Source: Aldrovandia affinis | Lineage: Eukaryota; Chordata; Actinopteri; Notacanthiformes; Halosauridae | Assembly (NCBI GenBank): GCA_029706075.1 | Contig: JAINUG010000039.1 | Coordinates: 2,459,001 to 2,523,000 of the forward strand | Reading direction: 5' to 3' | Length of the DNA stretch: 64,000 bases | Part shown: piece by piece, positions 58,120 to 64,000 of the stretch | How positions within the stretch are numbered: position 1 is the stretch's first letter | Layout: the number at the start of each line of letters is the position of its first letter | Program-made: the position numbers and the translations under genes | The notes under the pieces: generated by a model | Told to the model about the DNA's origin: nothing | Database searches by the model: none | What the model saw: only the letters and a program-made list of their open reading frames with translations

Positions 58120-61100
58120 CAGTCAGCCTGCCTGTTAGAGAGGTTTGTGGCATCCGTGTTGAAGAGCATAAGATCCTCACTGTCTGCTTAAGAGGCACTC
58201 AGGAGAAGTCTGTGCAGAGTATCGAATTCCGATTTGGAGACATTGAGTTTCTCTGACTTTTGTGTTCTCTGTCAGGACAGTTGAGTGTGAGAATGGATTG
58301 AATGGATTTTCGCAGAGACAGCTGATATGGGGCACAAACGTTAGAGCAGAGTGAGCTACGCTGACCCAGTACACCGCCACGCAGTCGCGCCGCTTGCCAA
58401 GCTGCGGAGTAGGTGATAAGAGATGGTGGGCAGTGCAGGTGGGCGGTGTCTCTTTTCAATATTCCACTCAAAGCTGCCTTTTCACCAAGACGCCTCTGAC
58501 GATTTGGCTTCAGGGCCGTTCGTTGATTAGACGAGAGGGACACCACGCTCGGCTCGATTTCTCGAATCTCGTCCGTTCACAAGCAATCGGGGCAGGGGTC
58601 CATTTTTTCTACGTGACGTCCTTTTGGGACCCTCTTTCTCGGAGGTAAAGCTGCATGTGTTCTGTCTAATTGGGCTCCTCGGATGCGTCTTCACTTTCCC
58701 CCGGAAGCCAGTTCCCTCCTCTACCTTTTAAAGCGGCCGGCCACGTCGCACTCCATCCCTCTTTGAAGTCCTCCCTAATTCCCTGCGAGCTTTCCGCGAG
58801 AGGCCCGCCGGTTAGCCGCACGCGCGCGCTTTTTGGCTGGCGGGAACACCGAACCTCTAGAAGGTTCCTTAGAATTCCGACTGGCCTCTCCATCTCCGTC
58901 CGAGTTAATTGTAGCGCTCCCGAGTTATTCCCGCACTCTGTCTCCTGGCCGTAGCGGCTTTGTTCAGGAATATGCGGTGCTCCAAGCTAAGCCCTGTTTG
59001 TGCAGCGAGCACGCGCTCCCACAGCCTGAAACCTTAAGGACCACATCTAATTTATATGCTTAGGGGAGTCTTTCTTGGAATACAGTCATTTTGTGATCTC
59101 AGGCCCCGTTCCTCTGTAATTCAGTGTTGAGACAAGGCGTATTTATGTCTTTACAAGCAGATGTGCGTTAGTGAGCTGTCATTAACTGCGCAGCGTATGA
59201 TTAGGCCAAACAACATATTACATGCGTTTCCTATTATAGATTCTGGAAACTTCCCTAGGTTTTTATTCTCCTCAGCCGTGCCCGTGGAAGGTGGCAGTTG
59301 AAACGCATAGCACAACGCTGTGTCAGGTCTGAAGGTTTTTAAACTGTGTGTGTGGTGGGGGGGGGGGTGGGCTAAAACATTGTGTCTATTAACAAATAAT
59401 GTTTTTGGACTTGGTAATGTAACATTTTTCACGTGTGCTAATATAACTGAGCCTTTGTAGCCTACACGCTCCACCCTCTGTTTGTGTTGGTACGGTTACA
59501 TGGTCTTATTACATGAAGGCTTTTTTAAACGCACATTGTCAACGTGTACTAAACTGAGAGGGCTTGTGTTTTAGTGATAAATGTGACTTCCTCAGCGTGT
59601 TTGTACAGGTATGGAGCCGTTGTTCTTACTCACTTGATTACTCTCTGTTCTTTCTCACCTGGTTTCTGGCTTGTTTCCCTTAGCGGGTGTGATTTATCAC
59701 CAGTGGCAGTGCGTGCATATCAACATTTCAGCCTCCAAACATAGCACTGGCATGTGTACCGTGGCAGTTGTGACCACATAATACAAACAACATTAAATCT
59801 AGACTGCATGAAATGTAACCGATTTTTTAAAAATATTTTTTTTCTTCCTTTTTTTCTTCCTTTTGGCAAACACGACGAATGCACAGCGGTTAATAATTTA
59901 TGAAGTGTGTACGAGTAAAAGATATTTGCTGGAATAGGGCGGAGTTCAGTTCTTCAAACTGCATATTTTTTCAAATGTAGCCGACACCACAACGATGCTA
60001 AATTTGGTGGGCCTTTTTAGGGGACAGTCTGTACCTGGAAACTGGTGCTGTGTGGGGTGAGGGGGGAGACCGTCTCGGAGGCCCCTCGAGGTTTATCACG
60101 CAGGCCGCACATTAGAGGAGAGGAGTTGTTTTTGTGCCACCTCCTAAAGAGCTGCGGGTATCGGTTCCCCCCCGAGGGAGGAGAGCAGAGACGGAACTGG
60201 CGCGGTGCGGAGACACGGAGTCTCACTCCACCGTCTGCACGCGTAGCGAGCCGTCTGAACGCCCTCGAGCGCGTTGGCGAGCGTACGCACGGGCGACCGG
60301 GCAACTGCGCGTGGCTCCGAAGGTGGGCGGTAACGCTCGACAGAACCGCATTGGGTCACGCGTGCCAACCGAAACCCCAGTCTCCTCACAGTGGCCTCAA
60401 CTCATCACCGAATGGACAACATCGGAGCCTCTTTCGCACTGAATGCCCAGGTCAGAGCGGTTCCCGTTTAGCGATCGGTCGATGGGGAAAGGCACCGGGC
60501 AGTGGGGTACCTCGGGCGGTCAGAGGAAGGGGTAGGAGCCACGGCAGCGCAGGAGAATGCCCATGGCCTGAGGTGTCTACGGTACGATCCACCTGCAGGA
60601 TCCACCTGTCCATCCCCAAAAGGCAGGAGGAAGGAGGCTGTGAAATGGCTGTAGTCTCGCTGCTGAAGTAGTGACTCATCTTACTATTTATTTTATTGAA
60701 GTGCCTGCTGCACCTGTCTGTGTCTGGCACCTCAATCAGTGGTGGGTAAACAGGTAACAGCTGGGTAGGCGTCAGTTCACATCATGTAGCTCGTTGCGTT
60801 AGCCGTAGAGAACATGCATGCTTAATATCTGTTGTAAATCGTGCTTAATTAATTAATTAATTAATTGTTTTACAATTTCTAACCCCAATTTGGAATGTAC
60901 AATTGTATTTCTAGGCCCATTTAATCTCTGAAACAAGCTCGATTTGCAGACCTCTGTCAATTCGCCAAGCTGCCAACTGCACACGCCCTCCCAGCATCCT
61001 CAGCCAATAGAAAACAGGCTTGAATAACACATGGCTTGGGGTCTCATTTCTGCAGTGTTCTCTTTTTTTTTTTTTTTTTTTTCCTTCCTTAAACTCTTAA

Positions 61101-61529
61101 TCCCACTCCAAAGAAGCTGTGTGCTGTGTGGTATTAGTGCCCTAAGGAAGAGGCGGCAGAGAGAGGAAAAACGCAGAGAATAGAGTAATCGGGTGCAGGA
61201 GGAGGAGGAGGAGGAGGAGAGGAGGAGAATATAAATGGGCCGTAACTAAATTACCACCATAAATAAGGTGGAACATCCTGACGAGCTGGACGGCACACAC
61301 AAGGGAAAACATCCAGTAAGGGACAAATAAACGGTTATCTACGTGCTGGAAGGAATGCTAGTGCGAGGTGGCCCAATTTTGTCACTGATCAAAATGCTGC
61401 CCCACACTCCCAACACGTATCATCGACGTAACTGCTGCTGGGTACTGTCAAGTACCATTCCTGGGACTGACAAACCGATCGTGTTATCCCTTGTCGCACA
61501 CACGTTTGAGTCTAGAACAGGGATCTCAA
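58120..61529. repeat. Intron 1 section; (AATT)n at 60846-60867, weak family S piece
   Basis: AATT microsatellite at 60846-60867, followed by a worn minus-strand family-S-like segment (60868-61000). Poly-T at 61061-61082 and (GGA)n at 61199-61226. The 208-codon frame at 60045-60671 lies in GC-rich DNA and has no recognised domain. Confidence 0.45.
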
Positions 61530-61632
61530 CTCCAACTCCAGTCCTGTGAGGGCTGCAGTATCTGCAGGGTTTAACTTCAGTCCTGGAGGGCCACAGTGTC
61601 TGCAGGTATAACTCCAGTCCTGGAGGGACACG

Positions 61633-61633
<1 letters not shown>
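61530..61633. repeat. Tandem triplication of a 37-39 bp unit
   Basis: AACTCCAGTCCTGGAGGGCC is the core of three consecutive units starting at 61534, 61573 and 61610 (39, 37 and about 28 bp). The unit looks like the head of a teleost hAT-like repeat. The likely remainder of that repeat continues to about 61810 after the TG tract. Confidence 0.7.

Positions 61634-61672
<39 letters not shown>
61634..61672. repeat. (TG)n microsatellite
   Basis: Near-pure TG repeat directly after the tandem triplication, probably grown from its 'gatgtg' end. Confidence 0.95.
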
Positions 61673-61810
61673 AAGTATTTCTGGTTTACTTTCAATTCGC
61701 AGTTCATTAAGGCCTTGGAAACAAGGTGGGTGGACTCTTCAGCCAGTCCATGACTTCAGTTAATCACTTAAGTCATTTGGTTTACTGCAGCGGGGTTGCA
61801 TAACCTGGCC

Positions 61811-64000
61811 GTGATGATGGCAAATGCAGCTGGTACTTTCCCCCTGATGTTTTATCGGCGCACCTTGAGATCAGAAAGCGATCCGCCGCAGATTTACCAC
61901 ACACGTTCGTCGCGCGGATATTAAGACATTACGCCAAACCGGTTCTGTCCGCCTCTTCATCTTACACCGGCTCATAGCGCTGTGGCTTCTAGGCACTTGG
62001 GTACTTTTTTTGTCAGACTTGTTAGAAGGGCCTAGGAAACATTTTGTTTCTTTCATGTAAATATTTGTCAAGCTTAGGAAGTCCTTGTTTCTTCTTTTTT
62101 TCTGTTGCTCTTTCAAGTTGAAATGTTCATTTCTCCTCGCTACTTCCTGTACCAGCAAATCAAACCTCCGCAAATCAAAGAGCTCATCCAGAACATACAG
62201 ACCGTAGTCCCCACCCCCACCCCAGCTCTACCTCCAGAGCATCTGGAAAAGGACGTTACAGTCGAGAGATTGGTTTCCTGAAGACTGATTGGTTCTAGTG
62301 AGTTTTAGCCAGCGTGATGTTATTGGCTTATGATTGAGTTTGCTTGAATTGCTGGCTTGAAACAATTGGTTTATTAGCAAAGCACATCCCTGGGATTTGG
62401 ATGGACTTATCACACACTGGAGTGTCAACCTGGACATGCTCATATTGCACTAAGGCTTTCAGCCTGACAAGCGAGGCTATACAGACGGTTCTCTCCAGAT
62501 GGGACTCACCTGAGCTCTATAGCACAGTCTTATTTGCACACGGCCCTGGGAAGTTGGAGCACGACTGGTTTCGGCCTCGTGTCCACAGATGGCAGTTAGC
62601 CAGCCATTTCCAGGGTGATGGGGTGCTCTGCTCCCACCTGAGTCTCCCCGCCCCTCCCCTGACCCCCATTAATCCAGCTTTTACTCTTCCCACCCCATCT
62701 GCTGCCCACACTATCAATGGAGAAACCTGGGGAAATGATCTGCATCTCAGCCGAGAAATAATCCATTATCCAGTGTGCCATTGTATAGCATGAAACTTCA
62801 GGCTTTTGTGCGTTAAGGATCTGGCCCCGGGGATGAGTGGGGTGTGTAGGAAAGATAATAACCTCAACGGTTTATATACATCAAATGTTTATGGGCGTAC
62901 CTGCCCCCCCACCCCACACTGCTGTCTGACATAGGCCACAGGCCACACAGTCGATCAGGCCTGAAATGCCTGCTGGTGCATTACCATCCAGGCCAGAACG
63001 CCATGACCTGATCGCTGATTTCCCTCGTTTTACTCCATACGTTTTACCTGTCTCTTTCTGTGACCGATTAGAACAATGAAGCTCTTGGAGCTGCCTGTCT
63101 AGTAAGATCTTTAAAGGTTGACGCCAGCCTGTGATTTCTTCGCTTAACCCCGTCAGCGTCTTCATAGAGATCGTAATCATAATAATCATCATTAATGGTA
63201 ATTGCAGTATTTAACCTCTTTAAAGTCTAGTTTGATATAACTTTTATCAAGTGTTCAGAATGCTAAATTGTTAATAATGAGCCACGGTTGCCCAGATCTT
63301 GCTAGCTGCTTTTACATTCTCCAAAACCTCTATTTACCCAACAGCGAGTGTGTCACAGCAGGCATCAAATATTGGGGGCAAAAGGTCATTTTTTTCCTTT
63401 CCCACTGGGTAGTGAACTGATGTTTTAGCGAGGTTTGTCCCGTGAGCCGTTTGCACATCAAAGGCCTTCCTGTAGCATTTCCTCTCGGCACAATTAATCC
63501 CAAATCCCATATAACGAGGTTAGGCGGTCATGTGCGTTGCTGTGCATTTTAAATTGGAGCGCACGGAGAAGGGGAGGGGCCTTGGCTTTGCTTTTAACCT
63601 TGCACGAAAAGATCGACCGGGCGATGGCGATTTAAAGCTCCCTTTTATAATGACCAGACCAGGACCACGGAGGAGGGGCCCCTGGAACCAGAGGCCCCCG
63701 GAACCAGAGGCCCCCGCAGGCCTCCCGCGGCGCGGCTCCGGCTCTTATTAAGGTCTATAGACCGCTGGGCGTCGGGACGCACGCATTCCAGCCCGTCCGT
63801 TAATCGGACGGCGTCAGAAGTCAGGAGTCCTACGTGGACGGAGAAGAAGGGAAAATTTAGTTGAGGTAATCTGTGAGTAATAGTTCGATAAGCAAGGCCT
63901 CCAGCAGTGGTTGCGAAGTTGATATTTACACCAATTGGAGTGTGCGACACATCGCCGGACTGCCGTCTTGAATTACAGGGGTCGCGATTATTTTCCTGAT
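61811..64000. other. Intron 1 section, nothing recognised
   Basis: A dispersed-repeat piece similar to 39785-39885 lies at 62366-62485. At 63662-63720 the phrase GGCCCCTGGAACCAGAGGCC and its repeat AGGCCCCCGGAACCAGAGGC form a short tandem duplication. No exon is supported; cask exon 2 was not found. Confidence 0.4.

Larger units (their letters stand above)
36635..64000 (+). other. cask: cask intron 1, 5' part (continues past window)
   Basis: Begins with the donor GTAAGTGT. Exon 2 should encode a glycine-rich-loop segment starting Gly-Pro-Phe-Ser after an acceptor; I found no such frame on the plus strand, so the intron exceeds 27 kb. Its contents are listed separately: SINEs, microsatellites, a minisatellite and GC-rich blocks. 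I also found no long single-exon receptor ORF of the GPR34/GPR82 type, which lie in the CASK locus of mammals. Confidence 0.8.

Noticed and set aside
57854..58198. Repetitive 12-residue protein on the minus strand
   Set aside because: Product of the 36-bp minisatellite, whose period happens to be a multiple of three.
60045..60671. 208-codon plus-strand frame
   Set aside because: Arg/Ser/Pro-rich product from GC-rich DNA; no domain and no splice context.
36635..64000. Search for GPR34/GPR82-type receptor genes inside cask
   Set aside because: No open frame of receptor length (over 300 codons) with seven hydrophobic segments is present in this part of the intron.

Overview
The window looks like chromosomal DNA of a ray-finned (teleost) fish. 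Evidence: three abundant families of tRNA-derived SINEs of teleost type, Tc1/mariner transposons with TA target duplications, (TG)n/(GA)n/(AT)n microsatellites, and one exon of a vertebrate gene with a canonical splice donor. There are no operons, dense ORFs or ribosome-binding sites. I cannot fix the species; the SINE set would suit an early-branching teleost, but that is a guess.

Only one protein-coding gene is convincing. At 36576 on the plus strand lies coding exon 1 of cask (calcium/calmodulin-dependent serine protein kinase, a MAGUK scaffold). It encodes the invariant amino terminus and stops at a GTAAGT donor in phase 2. Upstream is a plausible promoter and leader: a palindromic CRE at 35568, an inverted CCAAT box at 35944, a TATA box at 36005, two tiny upstream ORFs, then an ATG-free leader of about 480 nt. 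Everything from 36635 to the end of the window (over 27 kb) is the start of cask intron 1; I could not find exon 2.

Layout. 1-35.5 kb: intergenic, AT-leaning, full of SINEs, microsatellites and DNA transposons. The main elements are a full-length dead Tc1 element (17059-20269) split by a 1.5-kb insertion at TTAA, two Tc1 remnants side by side (32015-32950), and a long TG/GA satellite (15.1-15.65 kb). 35.5-36.6 kb: cask promoter and exon 1. 36.6-64 kb: cask intron 1, with fewer repeats and several GC-rich blocks. It holds a three-level nest of SINEs (50.2-50.9 kb), a 36-bp minisatellite (57.77-58.12 kb), a 24-bp-stem hairpin (47.66 kb), fold-back repeats and short AT-rich motif clusters that may be regulatory.

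I see no undescribed multi-gene system. The most useful observations are the cask 5' architecture, the transposon-in-transposon structure with its target duplications, and two SINE families with different tRNA heads that share one tail.
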